Below are positions 10,656-19,911 of a stretch of 64,000 bases of DNA, one piece after another. Below the pieces are notes generated by a model. That model did not search any database. It saw only the letters and a list, made by a program, of their open reading frames with translations, and was not told the DNA's origin. The position numbers and the translations under genes are program-made. The stretch is from Saturnia japonica (lineage: Eukaryota > Arthropoda > Insecta > Lepidoptera > Saturniidae), in assembly GCA_033032175.1 (NCBI GenBank), contig CM065312.1, forward strand, positions 4,030,001 to 4,094,000. Reading direction: 5' to 3'. Each line of letters begins with the position of its first letter. Position 1 is the first letter of the stretch.

Positions 10656-11162
10656 CAAATATACTTTGGTAATATCAACGTACACCAAACGGGTGTCAAA
10701 CGCTCGCGGTAAACCGCACTTTTCGGTGCGACTTGCTGTTTTTTTTTTTTTTGTAAATCCACGGTTTTGTGGTCGCTCACTGGATACCTGACGGTGCTAA
10801 CTAAAGTGAGCGGGGCGTGACCCGAGCAGCCCGCTGGTTGTCTCCTTCAGAGGCAAACAGCCAGACTCGGACGGGCCTGGGAATCTAGGCCTTTGCGGTT
10901 ATCGCATAGTCTTGCCCCAGGTGTCTCCTGCCAAACCCTCCGATCCTGCACACTCCATCCCCGGGAACCTGTTTGGGCCTAGCCCGGTTTAATTACCGGT
11001 CTGCGTCCTCAGTCCCGGGCTTGCTAGGGTTCCTTAGGGCCGATAGGTTCTTCCTGTGTGTCATTGCACCTTGACCACAGGACTCTTGCCCGACTCGGAT
11101 AGTCGTATTTAATTTTTGGCGCACCCCCCTGCCCCTATGGCAGGGAGGCCTCAATTAAAAAC

Positions 11163-13154
11163 ATGTCCCAAACCCCACCCAATGCCGCCGAAATGGCAAA
11201 AAATATGCAAGACCTGGTTGCTTGCATTCGCGATCAACAGGACAGAATACAAGCGATGGAACTCGCACACCAAAAATATCGGAACTTTATGTTCGTGCGT
11301 TACCCTACGGCCGAAGACGAGTTTTTCGACTCGTTGACGAAAACTCCGAATGTGCGTCGCACCGCTGCGACCACAGCCAATAAGGGGGCCGCTTATGCGA
11401 GCGGTGCGCCCTCTGCCGGGACAGCCGGGCCGACTGGCGCCGCGCCAGTAACCGCCGCGCCTCCACGTGTCGCGTCGTGGAGAGACGCAGGCAGCGTCGC
11501 GCGTCCGTCCGCCGCGACCAATCAGGGGGCCGCTTCTGCGAGCGATGCGCCCTCTGTCGCAACCGTCAAGCCGACTGACGCGGCACCCGTCGGCGCCGCG
11601 CCTCCACGCGTTTCGTCGTGGAGAGACGTAGGTAGCGTCGCGCGTCCATCCGTCGCGTCATCCGGGGCCGTAGCCACGCCCCCAGTCCCGACTAACCATT
11701 CGCGCGGGTCAAGTCCCGCGTCCGTTAGGCGAGGGCCGCGCAATTCGCGGTCCCAATCTAGGTCGGCTAAAAATAGCCCATACGTCCGTCCCGCGCGTTC
11801 CACAGAAACCGCGGTGAAAACAAACAATTCTTTTTCGGCCCTTCCGGTCGAATTAGACTCGCCCGCGTGCCCGGATTCGTCTCCGGAGATGGATACCGCG
11901 GCCCCAAATGACGGTTTTACCGTTGTCGCGTCGCGCAAACGCCCGTCGCGAATTAGTCCAACTGCGCAACCGTCTCGCGCAACAAAAACCGTGAAAACGG
12001 TCAGTGGCGCCGTCGCCTCCGCGTCCTCCGCGCTCCCCGCACCCGCTGTCGGGAAAAAAGAGCGCCCCCCACCTCCTATTATCGTCCGGGACAAAGCGGC
12101 CTGGACGACTCTGGTAAATGAGTTGCGCAGGCTTAACCTGCCATACCACAAAGCTCGAAATACCCTTAATGGTATTTCCGTTACGGTGAGTTCGTCGGAT
12201 ACTCACCGTAAATTCACTGCCCTCCTCCGGGAGAGAGGGCTTCAATTTTTCACATACTCCCTTGCGGAGGAGCGCGTCCTCCGCGTGGTGATCCGCCGTA
12301 TTCCGGTGGAAGTCAGCCCCGCGGAGGTGTGCTCCTCGCTCGCGGAGCAAGATTATCCTATCAGAGAGGTACATAGAATGTACAACAAGGAGAAGCGGCC
12401 TCTACAAATGGTAGTGGCCATTCTAGACCTTTCCCCCGAGGGAAAGGCAATCTTTCAGTTGGAAAATGTATGCGGGCTCTCCGGCGTCACCGTCGAGCCC
12501 CCATACAAAACCCACATGCCTTCGCAGTGTCACAACTGCCAGCTCTACGGGCACGCCGCCCGTAACTGCCATCTTCGTCCGCGGTGCGTCAAGTGCCGAG
12601 AGGACCACCCGACTAGGGAGTGCACGCGCGAGCGTGACTCCACCACCCCCCCGAGCTGCGTACTGTGCGAAGGGGAGGGGCACCCTGCGAATTATCGCGG
12701 TTGCCCCAAAGCTCCGCGAACCACGCGGCCTCGGCACCAGAGGCAGGCGGCCCCCCGGGCGGCGCCTCCCGCCTCAGCCCTCCGAGCGCAACCCCTGCTG
12801 GCGCCAGGGGAATTTCCTGCGCTTCCAGTCCCTCGCCAGATCCCGGCCGCCGCCGGCCCTCCCGCGCCTCGCGGTCAATCACAACCCGTGCGTTCGGCTC
12901 CGAACGCATGGGGGCCCCGTCGCCCTAATCCACAGCCTCGTATGGCTATGGATAATTCCGCGCCCCGCGCTCCCTCCAACGTTGCGAGCAATGATATCAT
13001 GATCTTGCTCCTTCGTGAACACGGCATTCAGGAGGTCATTGATTACAATGACCACCTAGAGTGCTACGGTCTCGTCAAGACCATATGCGCCTTCCCCCGC
13101 CTCGTTGAGACGTTACACCGTCTCGACTCCGAAACACGCGACCACCCGGCATAA
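11163..13154 (+). CDS. Intact Gag-like ORF1 protein, Jockey-clade LINE
   Basis: The protein has 663 residues. By family knowledge, such ORF1 proteins bind the element RNA and form cytoplasmic or nuclear RNPs. Visible parts: residues 8-40, helical, coiled-coil potential; 70-116 and 117-163, two tandem 47-residue repeats, each ending SWRD(A/V)GSVARPS; 175-300, basic, Ser/Pro-rich linker; about 300-400, RRM-like region; about 390-455, PRE_C2HC-like region. Three zinc knuckles follow: C456-X2-C-X4-H-X4-C469, C475-X2-C-X3-H-X4-C487 and C499-X2-C-X4-H-X6-C514, the spacing pattern of Jockey-clade Gag. A Pro/Ala/Arg-rich tail ends the protein. I chose the ATG at 11163 because the conserved N-terminus begins there; an upstream ATG at 11137 lies in another frame. 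In copy 3 one C fewer (C5 at 13094-13098 here) changes the C-terminus. No ORF2 follows. Confidence 0.85.
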   Translation: MSQTPPNAAEMAKNMQDLVACIRDQQDRIQAMELAHQKYRNFMFVRYPTAEDEFFDSLTKTPNVRRTAATTANKGAAYASGAPSAGTAGPTGAAPVTAAPPRVASWRDAGSVARPSAATNQGAASASDAPSVATVKPTDAAPVGAAPPRVSSWRDVGSVARPSVASSGAVATPPVPTNHSRGSSPASVRRGPRNSRSQSRSAKNSPYVRPARSTETAVKTNNSFSALPVELDSPACPDSSPEMDTAAPNDGFTVVASRKRPSRISPTAQPSRATKTVKTVSGAVASASSALPAPAVGKKERPPPPIIVRDKAAWTTLVNELRRLNLPYHKARNTLNGISVTVSSSDTHRKFTALLRERGLQFFTYSLAEERVLRVVIRRIPVEVSPAEVCSSLAEQDYPIREVHRMYNKEKRPLQMVVAILDLSPEGKAIFQLENVCGLSGVTVEPPYKTHMPSQCHNCQLYGHAARNCHLRPRCVKCREDHPTRECTRERDSTTPPSCVLCEGEGHPANYRGCPKAPRTTRPRHQRQAAPRAAPPASALRAQPLLAPGEFPALPVPRQIPAAAGPPAPRGQSQPVRSAPNAWGPRRPNPQPRMAMDNSAPRAPSNVASNDIMILLLREHGIQEVIDYNDHLECYGLVKTICAFPRLVETLHRLDSETRDHPA

Positions 13155-13845
13155 ACACCGGCCGCGCAAAAAGTTTTATTCTCATATGTACAATAAAATA
13201 TATCGATTCGTCTCTCCAAACAGAGCGTGACAGCGCCCACGCCCGCGTAACCACCGTTCTCTCCGCAGAGGACGGGCGGTCAAATTCGCTCCCGCACACA
13301 CTCCATACGTTCACCCTCCTTAGCGGGTGACCCAAGCCTAGGTCCGTTCCTCGGTATGAAACCCTTGGGTCAGGCATCCGCCCGCGCGATACAAGTGACA
13401 CTATACGTGCAGCACTTAGTTACCCACATACAACATTACACACGTATGAACAAACACACGTGCACACCACACAGGTACATAGGTTCTGTGAGGGACCTTT
13501 TTTTTTCTTTTTTTACGCTAGTTAGTTAGCGCTAGTTAGTGTAGAAAACATTCCGATTACTGAATACACATACGCACGGTTCCTTCCTTCTTCCCAGGAG
13601 GAAGGGAACGTGCCTATGTGTATAATTTAGTTAGCTCGAATCGTAGGTGTAGGGATTCAGTTAGTTCGCGACTTATTTGCGTACGCGACGACCGCCCGAG
13701 CCGAGGTCCGGCCACTCTGGCGCCCTTGTGCGAGTCGTCCTTATAACTTTCGTGGCTGAGTGCTCTCCGCGCTCGCCCCCAAGTCCGGTGAAGCTGTAAA
13801 AGCCGCAGCGGCTTTAGGGCCCCTAAGGCTAACAGTGAAGTCATA

Positions 13846-13848
<3 letters not shown>
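13155..13848 (+). other. 3' UTR of LINE copy 2
   Basis: This follows the ORF1 stop directly and contains no reverse transcriptase, endonuclease or RNase H motif in any frame. Landmarks are a long imperfect hairpin (13565-13622), then the tail core GAAGCTGTAAAAGCCGCAGCGGCT (13790-13813), whose AGCCGCAGCGGCT is itself a small palindrome, and GGGCCCCTAAGGCTAACAGTG. The same order is found in copy 3 (54122-54824). Confidence 0.85.
13565..13622 (+). repeat. Long hairpin in the LINE 3' UTR
   Basis: A 5' arm of type TACACATACGCACGGTTCC plus CCTTCTTCC pairs with GGAGGAAGGGAACGTGCCTATGTGTA around a CA loop, with small bulges. In copy 3 (54541-54598) the apical part is CCTCC/GGAGG. The diverged minus-strand copy (9628-9675) still folds although many bases differ. 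The fold appears to be under selection, perhaps for reverse transcriptase recognition or RNA stability. Confidence 0.6.

Positions 13849-13917
<69 letters not shown>
13849..13917 (+). other. 69-nt poly(A) tail of LINE copy 2
   Basis: An uninterrupted A run, much longer than the 27 A of copy 3 and the 8-9 A of the older tails. Long pure tails shorten and mutate quickly, so this suggests recent insertion. It could also be extended by assembly error. Confidence 0.8.
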
Positions 13918-13919
<2 letters not shown>

Positions 13920-13929
13920 ACAACAATTG
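13918..13929 (+). repeat. Target site duplication after poly(A) of copy 2
   Basis: CTACAACAATTG is identical to 5454-5465, the 5' flank of copy 1, and not to the 5' flank of copy 2 at 10645-10655. It links the 3' end of copy 2 with the 5' end of copy 1. Confidence 0.8.
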
Positions 13930-14039
13930 TCGCGACTGAGTGCCCTCTGCGCTCGCCCCCCAAGTTCGGTGAAGCTGTAAAAGCCGCAGCGGCTCCAGGG
14001 CCCCTAAGGCTAACAGTGTAGTCAGATCTAAAAAAAAAC
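13930..14039 (+). mobile_element. Short 5'-truncated LINE tail
   Basis: About 108 bases match the last part of the copy 2 3' UTR, from GACTGAGTGC to the tail core and a run of 8-9 A, with about ten differences. It lies between CTACAACAATTGT (13918-13930) and CTACGACAATTGT (14040-14052), a 13-base duplication with one mismatch. It is therefore a separate insertion into the same target as the full-length element, or a product of the same event. Confidence 0.75.
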
Positions 14040-14046
14040 CTACGAC

Positions 14047-15447
14047 AATTGTTATTTGTCTCTGCCTAAGACCCACTCTCTGTAACCCTCTCTTTCTTAT
14101 GTGACACAGACGAAGTTGCGCAGTTCAGCTAATGGTTAATAATACGTAAATACGAATATGAATATTCTGCAAAAATATTAGCACTTAGTATATCTAAAAA
14201 AAGTCTGCGAAAGCATATACCTATCTCTTATATATAAGCCACAATAAGGTAATTTGCGATTTTTTGTTAAAGATTATTATTGATTTATGAACGTTATTTT
14301 TAGATATTGCATATTAGTCGTTACGAACAAAAGTTACTTCAGTACAAAGACAATTTTATGAAGTTAAATTTTGCACTTTATAGCATGATATTTCGACACA
14401 TAGTTTAAATGAAAAATCAAAATAATTTGTACTTGCGGGAAGAACAATTATGATAGTTTACACGGGTGCGTTAGCGGCGCAGTGTTTGTAAGATAACATT
14501 TAACACGGCTTCACCCGTCGAGCACTGCTAGTAGTTTAATAAAATTCATTCATAGATGTGAAGAAGTTTCGTTTAAATAAGCCTTATACTATGAATACAA
14601 CAAATCACGTTCTTAAATAAAGACATTAGTAACGCGTCAGTTTCAATCCATCATATAATTTTAAAACACAACTAGTTCGCAGTTCGCACAAAATGCATCC
14701 ACTATGAAACCAAGGTCATTACAGTGGTGATACGGACACAAACTGCTACATAACAGATAACTATTGAACGTAATGGTACAAAATAATAACTTAACGTAAG
14801 ACATTACGTACACTCGTATCACTTTATAGAGCGATTCGAATGGGAAATCACTATAGTCAGATACGACTCGACACGATTTCATGGTAGTGGCCACAGACAG
14901 AGCGCGAGCTGTTCACAAAGCGAAATTTATTATTATCTTACTCTTTTACACGTTGTCCATAAAATTTCGAAGACGATCACAAATCGTTGTTTAATTATTA
15001 TTATTTTTTTCACATCAACATAAATAAACTGAAGATTCCGAGAGAGAGAGAGAGCATTGTTGAGTTTTAGTGTAAAAAGTTAATTTATCGATTGCCCGTT
15101 TTGGCGGACCGCTTTATGTAACTGGGTCAGGCGTTTTTTTGCTGCATTACAAGTTCTTTGACTACAGGAAAGCTCAACCGGATTTAACAAGAACTCTGAT
15201 TATTGTGTACTAGCTGTGCCCGCGGCTTCGTTCACATGGACTACAGAATGCTATTGATCGGGCACACGCGTGAATGTTACTCCCCCGCTCTCGGCTATTT
15301 TAAAGACAAAAATGCTTATTGTGGGTGTTTCTTAGAAGAGAGACATATACTCTCGCTGACTTTTTTGTAGGTATTTTTAGTATCTATAATTATGTCGTAC
15401 ATTAATTTAATATATCTCTTATGATTTACTTAGTGCAGGCCATTATA
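14047..15447. repeat. Duplicated segment B' (second copy)
   Basis: The direct repeat of 9018-10655. It lacks the minus-strand LINE tail but has about 100 extra bases near 14431-14535 absent from B. At 15447 it continues without a break into the rest of a family P repeat, so this copy shows the ancestral right-hand context. No gene is seen. Confidence 0.85.
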
Positions 15448-15726
15448 GCCCTCGAATCGATTCACCATGACTGGTTTTTTTTTTGGGCGGAAAGCTAACT
15501 CTTTTTCTAAAATAAAAATAGCCCAAGTTACTCCTTAAAACATGCCATCTACCAGTGAAAATGCCGTCAGAATTGGTTCAACCGTTTCGGAGATTACCCG
15601 GAACAAACGGACCGATAGACAAAAATTAAAAAAATGGATTTTTAAAGGTCTCGTATATACTTTCATAAATGCATTTAGTAAAAAGCTGTTATTTCGATTT
15701 TACAAACAGACACTTCAATTTTGTTA
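15210..15726 (+). repeat. Dispersed repeat, family P (complete copy)
   Basis: It starts CTAGCTGTGCCCGCGGCTTCG, carries the motif GGTTCAACCGTTTCGGAGAT near 15572, and ends with ACAAACAGACACTTCAATTTTG. The four well-preserved copies in the window share these ends and a length near 510 bases. It is non-coding; the 61-residue frame is incidental. It could be a LINE 3' end or a non-autonomous element. Confidence 0.65.
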
Positions 15727-16216
15727 ATTATATGTATTCAATAATTTAGATACTAATTTATATTTAATAATTTAGATTAATTTAGATACTTTTTAAGGTC
15801 TAAATAAAACTCTTAGAATTACAGTGGTCTACGATTACTTAAAAAGATTTAAAATTTCTAATCAAAGTTGCAAAAAGCTGTTTGCAAATAATATGTATTT
15901 TACGTTAAAATGTTTAAAATAAACTGATTTTAACTATACATATATTTTATAAAATTGATGAGTATCACCTGTAGGTGTAGCTGTAGCTTGCCGAATCCGA
16001 TATATGTACAATTCAAAAGTAATTTTACTTATTTTGATACTATAGTAGATATATAGGTCGGAGTAAAAGGGCATCTTCCGCTTATTGACATAGTTTGTAG
16101 TCAAAACATGTTTGTAACATGTCCGTGCTCTATGGTAGTCTGAAATCAAATGTTTTAAATCTAACACTACCTACTACTTCTCGTTCGCGCTCGCGGTATA
16201 TAAACGAAGGAACGAC
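15727..16216. other. AT-rich non-coding stretch
   Basis: Low-complexity AT-rich DNA with TTTAGATA-like repeats about 15745-15800. No gene is supported. Confidence 0.5.
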
Positions 16217-16228
16217 GTGATGCCACAT

Positions 16229-16316
16229 CCAAATTCCAAGTTCGGTGAAGCTGTAAAAGCCGCAGTGGCTTCAGGGCCCTAAGGCTAACAGTATAGTCAG
16301 ATCTAAGAAAAAAAAA
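16229..16316 (+). mobile_element. Short LINE 3' tail (plus strand)
   Basis: This contains the tail core GGTGAAGCTGTAAAAGCCGC with one change (AGTGGC for AGCGGC), then GGGCCCTAAGGCTAACAG and an A-rich end. Flanks GTGATGCCACAT (16217-16228) and GTGACGCCACAC (16317-16328) look like a slightly decayed 12-base target duplication. Confidence 0.75.
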
Positions 16317-16424
16317 GTGACGCCACACACTTTATTAGACAACGTCGTACAGTGCCGATGCGCGGTAAGTTTGCATTATTGGGATCAGTCTATCAAAATA
16401 AGCCTGTCGTAATGGTTCAAGAGA

Positions 16425-16540
16425 CGCCCTATTTGAAGTTCCGCCCTAGATCATGTGCCGCCCTAGTTCATATGTCGCCCTAGATCAGGAACCGTCCTGG
16501 TTCATTCGCCGCCCTAATACAGAAGACCGCGCTAAAGGCT
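16425..16540. repeat. 17-bp minisatellite, about seven units
   Basis: CGCCCTA-like cores begin at 16425, 16442, 16459, 16476, 16493, 16510 and 16528, so the period is 17 bases for five steps and 18 for the last. The unit is roughly CGCCCTAGATCATGTGC with point differences. Related 26-base segments of type ATCAGTCTATCAAAATAAGC flank it at about 16384 and 16546. Confidence 0.75.
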
Positions 16541-17214
16541 GTATCATAGTATCGAAATAAGCCCATACAGCGTACCTGCTCCTTCATATATAATTTAATT
16601 CTGTATTCAAATAACAATTTTTTGTGAAATAATGTTCCTACCGATGTACGTTATGTGTACTAATAAATATTGGATTATAAGCTAGCTAAAATATGTAAAA
16701 TTTTAAATTGATTCTTGTGTTGTTTATAATCTGTAATATGTGCCTAAATAAATGAATAAATAAATAGACTAATTAATACTAATAATTAACGTTTATGGTT
16801 ACTGCTCTGTTCTTTAATGTCGCAGCGTGAAGTTATGTATTTTAATTAATGATCGAAGAGTTTAGGCGACGCGACGTGGAGAGAAAATGACAACTATGTT
16901 ATAAATCGAGATAGAAAGATGAGCGCGACGTCGAATCGGGTGTTATTATTATATTTCTGATCATACAAATTGGTAAAATTTTATTTCACTCAATACGCGT
17001 CCCTTAACATCTGGCAACGTGGTGTATTCTGCCTTTACAGCCTTCCTCAACCTCCTGAGATTAGCGCGTTCAAACATTTAAAAAAAGGCTCAGCATTAGA
17101 ATCACTACCGTCGAGTTCAGCCTTACAATTTTTTTTTACAGTTAGATCACTCTATAATTAAAATAAATATAAATTAACATACTGCGTAAATATATAGCTT
17201 TTAAAATTAAAATT
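16541..17214. other. AT-rich non-coding stretch
   Basis: No gene is supported. The stretch near 16797-16850 (GCTCTGTTCTTTAATGTCGCAGC-like) is weakly repeated near 41550-41590. Confidence 0.5.
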
Positions 17215-17315
17215 GGTTAGGTTTGAACTGTTATCATAATGCACGAGCCGAGCGAGCGAAACCTGAGCAGGCCGTGGCACTGGCCGGCGAATGTCAGAAA
17301 CAAATATTATTCATT
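17215..17315 (+). repeat. Dispersed repeat, family U
   Basis: ATAATGCACGAGCCG, then GCAGGCCGTGGCACTGGCCGG and CAGAAACAAATATTATTC, recur as the reverse complement at 34415-34500. It is non-coding and its class is unknown. Confidence 0.5.
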
Positions 17316-18607
17316 GTAAATTCATATAAAATTCCTAGATAGACAACCTCGAAATAAAAAAAAATGTTTCTTAAAAACTATTTGTTTTTGCACTTTTTCC
17401 TTCACAGAGGGATTACCTCTAACCCTCCCCTCTCTCTCTCACCTCTCATAGCGTCAGGCTCAACGGTAGCAATTCTAAATTATTAAGATAATTTATTTAG
17501 CTTTCTATTAGTGAAATTATTTTTAGAATCGGATTAGTAGTTCCAAGAGATAAGCTTTACTTTTATATAACTAAAAGGTATTGATTAATTATAAATATTA
17601 AAAAAACAGTATAATCAATTCCTAGAAGTATGGTATATATTGATTGCATTAATTTTCAATACAGAAACACAATTTAAAAAACATATGCAAATAATATTTT
17701 TATAGAACTATCGTAAGTAACATTATCGGATCAATCCTAATATGTTAAACTTCTTAGAATAAGATGAACTGCTGTAGATAATAGTTACATTATAGCTCGG
17801 CAATAAGTATAGGTGACCATGTTAACTCTCCAAAATAGCAAGCTGATCGACAAACCCAAACACTGCAAAGGACATACGATTTCACTAGTTCAGCGAAAAC
17901 GTCAGGGTTGTCAAAGCCAAATTTAAAGATACACACTATATTTATTCACTTTCTTAAAGTAAATTTGTAGTTGATCTAGTTCGTTTGAAACACAACAAGA
18001 GTATCTACCAACACTCATAAACATTTATTTATATAAAATATTTAATTTAAAATTCCTATGTGCCCGATCGGCAAAATCCCAGGAAGCATGCGGTTTCCCC
18101 AGATATTACAGTTTTTGAATAGCTTGCTTTGCCTGTACATTAAATTATACAAATTTTATTAACTGTCTATTTTAAACCCCAATAAAGTGAACTTTTCCAA
18201 AATCTTTTCTTTGTTCTTATCTACATTATGTACAAAAGTTTTAATTCTTTGAATAGTCTTAGTTTTTTCGATGTTATCGATGGCCGCAACGAATTTAGGT
18301 AACTGTTTACGTAACAATCACAATTTTAGAGAAAATCTTTTTAACGTAAAACTTTAATCATTAATTAAAGAAAAAATCTATCTCCTTCTATTTTACAACA
18401 TATAGATAATTAGCAAAATATAAGAATTCAAAAGAAAAAAAACAATAACTTCAAGAAGTCTGAGCTGAATTATGTAAAAATTGCAGATGACTGTGTTCTT
18501 TGCTGCCGTCGTTATGTGACGCATAACTATCTTCACCACGGTGAAACAAGAAATTTAGCAAGTAACTTCATGGTGTAGACTTTTTATGTTCATTCTCATC
18601 TTTTTTT
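17316..18607. other. AT-rich non-coding stretch
   Basis: No gene is supported. A mildly GC-richer patch at 18485-18545 is open on the minus strand just downstream of the candidate exon at 19055-19155. It could hold a terminal exon, but no clear acceptor defines it. Confidence 0.4.
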
Positions 18608-18840
18608 TAACCGACTTCAACAAAAGGCGAGTTTACTCAATCAAGGTTACTCAATTCGAATGTATATTTTTTTAATGGATGTTCAGCCAAAACTTCTTGA
18701 TTTATGAACCGATTTTGATGATTCTTTTTTGGTTGGATTGGGGATACCTTAAGGGTAGTCCTATTTTAATTTCGTTGGCATTGGACCTTGAACTTGGAAG
18801 ATACACAAGGGAACTCTTCAAAATTATTGAAGTACATGTA
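18608..18840 (+). repeat. Dispersed repeat, family Q
   Basis: It starts AACCGACTTCAACAAAAGG, then has GAACCGATTTTGATGATTC, TTGGCATTGGACCTTGAACTT and an end near AATTATTGAAGT. The same order is seen at 40329-40690 and 47450-47680, and in reverse at 3318-3475 and 19668-19835. It is non-coding. Confidence 0.6.
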
Positions 18841-19054
18841 TTTTACTAAGACTAGTTTATGAACTTGGTAAATGTTGCATAAAAATGGCTTCGATATAAA
18901 TTAATAATTAATTTAATTCTAAATAAAATGGAAAATATACTCAGATGAACTAGCGGTATCCCGTGGTTTCATCATCTCAAATTTATTCGCTCAACCCTCC
19001 ACGAAGCCGCGCCTCCGCGTCGCCAACGCATCCATGCAAATTTTCTATACTTAC

Positions 19055-19155
19055 CTGATAAACCCGATCGAGTTTCTTACCCTTTTTTCTCAATGTCTGG
19101 GATGTTTTTCTAACCGGCAGTAGTGTTTCGACGTTCATAAGTACCTTCTTAGGGC
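19055..19155 (-). CDS. Candidate internal exon of an unidentified host gene
   Basis: On the minus strand, TTTGTTCAATTTAG is followed by 101 bases ending TATCAG and the donor GTAAGTATAG, so both splice sites match consensus. One frame is open throughout: two bases complete a codon, then 33 codons beginning PKKVLMNVETLLP and ending KKLDRVYQ, leaving phase 0. The peptide is basic and hydrophilic. I do not recognise the family. A 20-base part of it and some flanking DNA recur at 61931-61950 without the acceptor AG. That can mean a decayed exon duplicate, or that this exon is part of a repeat. No linked exon with a matching phase was confirmed. Confidence 0.35.
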
Positions 19156-19667
19156 CTAAATTGAACAAAGATTATTTTGAATTGAATTTTTTAATAAAAC
19201 TATACATATTAAGAAACTCGACGGCTTTCTGTCTGTCCATTATGTTCTTTTCACACAAAAACCACTTATTCGATTTACTTGTTTTTTTATCATTTTAATT
19301 CATAGCTATGGTATCTGACCAGGTTATAGGATATATTTTGTAAGATAAAGTGACAAACAAAATAAGCAGTGACAAAAATGGTGAATCAATACAGAAAAAA
19401 GACGTATTTGGGGCGCTTAAATGGCTTACACTAAATAAACCACAATGATATATTATTATTAATGTAGTACACTTTCAGCGATTATATTGTAATGGCCAAA
19501 GTCTTGGAGCGGGCCAAGGTTTGGACTCTTCCAAACTAACCAGGGCAGTACCAAACAAACAAACAAAACAAAATTGTAATATATTTGGAACAAAATAAGC
19601 CGATAATGTGTTTTGTGGTTATGAAAAACATCCAGTTGTGTAATAACAGAAAAGAAAACGTACTTGA
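19156..19667. other. AT-rich non-coding stretch
   Basis: Nothing is supported here. Confidence 0.5.
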
Positions 19668-19835
19668 ATGACTTTAAAGAGTTCCCCGGTGTATCTCGAA
19701 GTTGAAGGTCCAATGGCAATCAACTTAAAATAAGACCATCATTTTATATCCCTTATCCAATAAAAAAGAATCATCCAAATCAATTCAAAAACAAAGAAGT
19801 TATGGCTGATCATCTATAAAAATTATTGAATAGAG
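19668..19835 (-). repeat. Dispersed repeat, family Q (minus)
   Basis: The reverse complement contains the TTGCCATTGGACCTTCAACTT landmark followed by the end motif of the family. It is truncated and diverged relative to 18608-18840. Confidence 0.5.
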
Positions 19836-19911
19836 TAACGTCCGTTTTGTTTTGAAGTCAATTAAAAATACAAATGTATTGTTAGTAGAAAATAAATGTT
19901 TGTCTTAGTAC

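Larger units (their letters stand above)
10656..13917 (+). mobile_element. ORF1-only Jockey-type LINE, copy 2 (near full length)
   Basis: The copy runs from a 5' UTR lacking the first 103 bases of copy 1, through an intact ORF1 (11163-13154), into a 3' UTR of about 690 nt and a pure poly(A) tail of 69 nt (13849-13917). No endonuclease or reverse transcriptase frame follows ORF1, although most Jockey-clade elements carry a long ORF2 there. Copy 3 has the same ORF1-to-3' UTR junction, so the absence of ORF2 is a property of a mobilised lineage. Such elements must borrow a reverse transcriptase in trans, as proposed for HeT-A of Drosophila and HAL1 of mammals. The poly(A) is followed by the target sequence of copy 1, so the 3' half probably reached this place by recombination. 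Confidence 0.85.

Noticed and set aside
11163..13154. Telomere-specific role like that of Drosophila HeT-A
   Set aside because: The organisation is similar, but the insertions have ordinary varied target duplications and are not head-to-tail or next to telomere repeats.
12423..13401. Several alternative frames of 87-178 residues over the zinc-knuckle region and 3' UTR
   Set aside because: They overlap the true ORF1 frame or the 3' UTR. Their near-identical presence in copy 3 reflects copying of the LINE, not coding.
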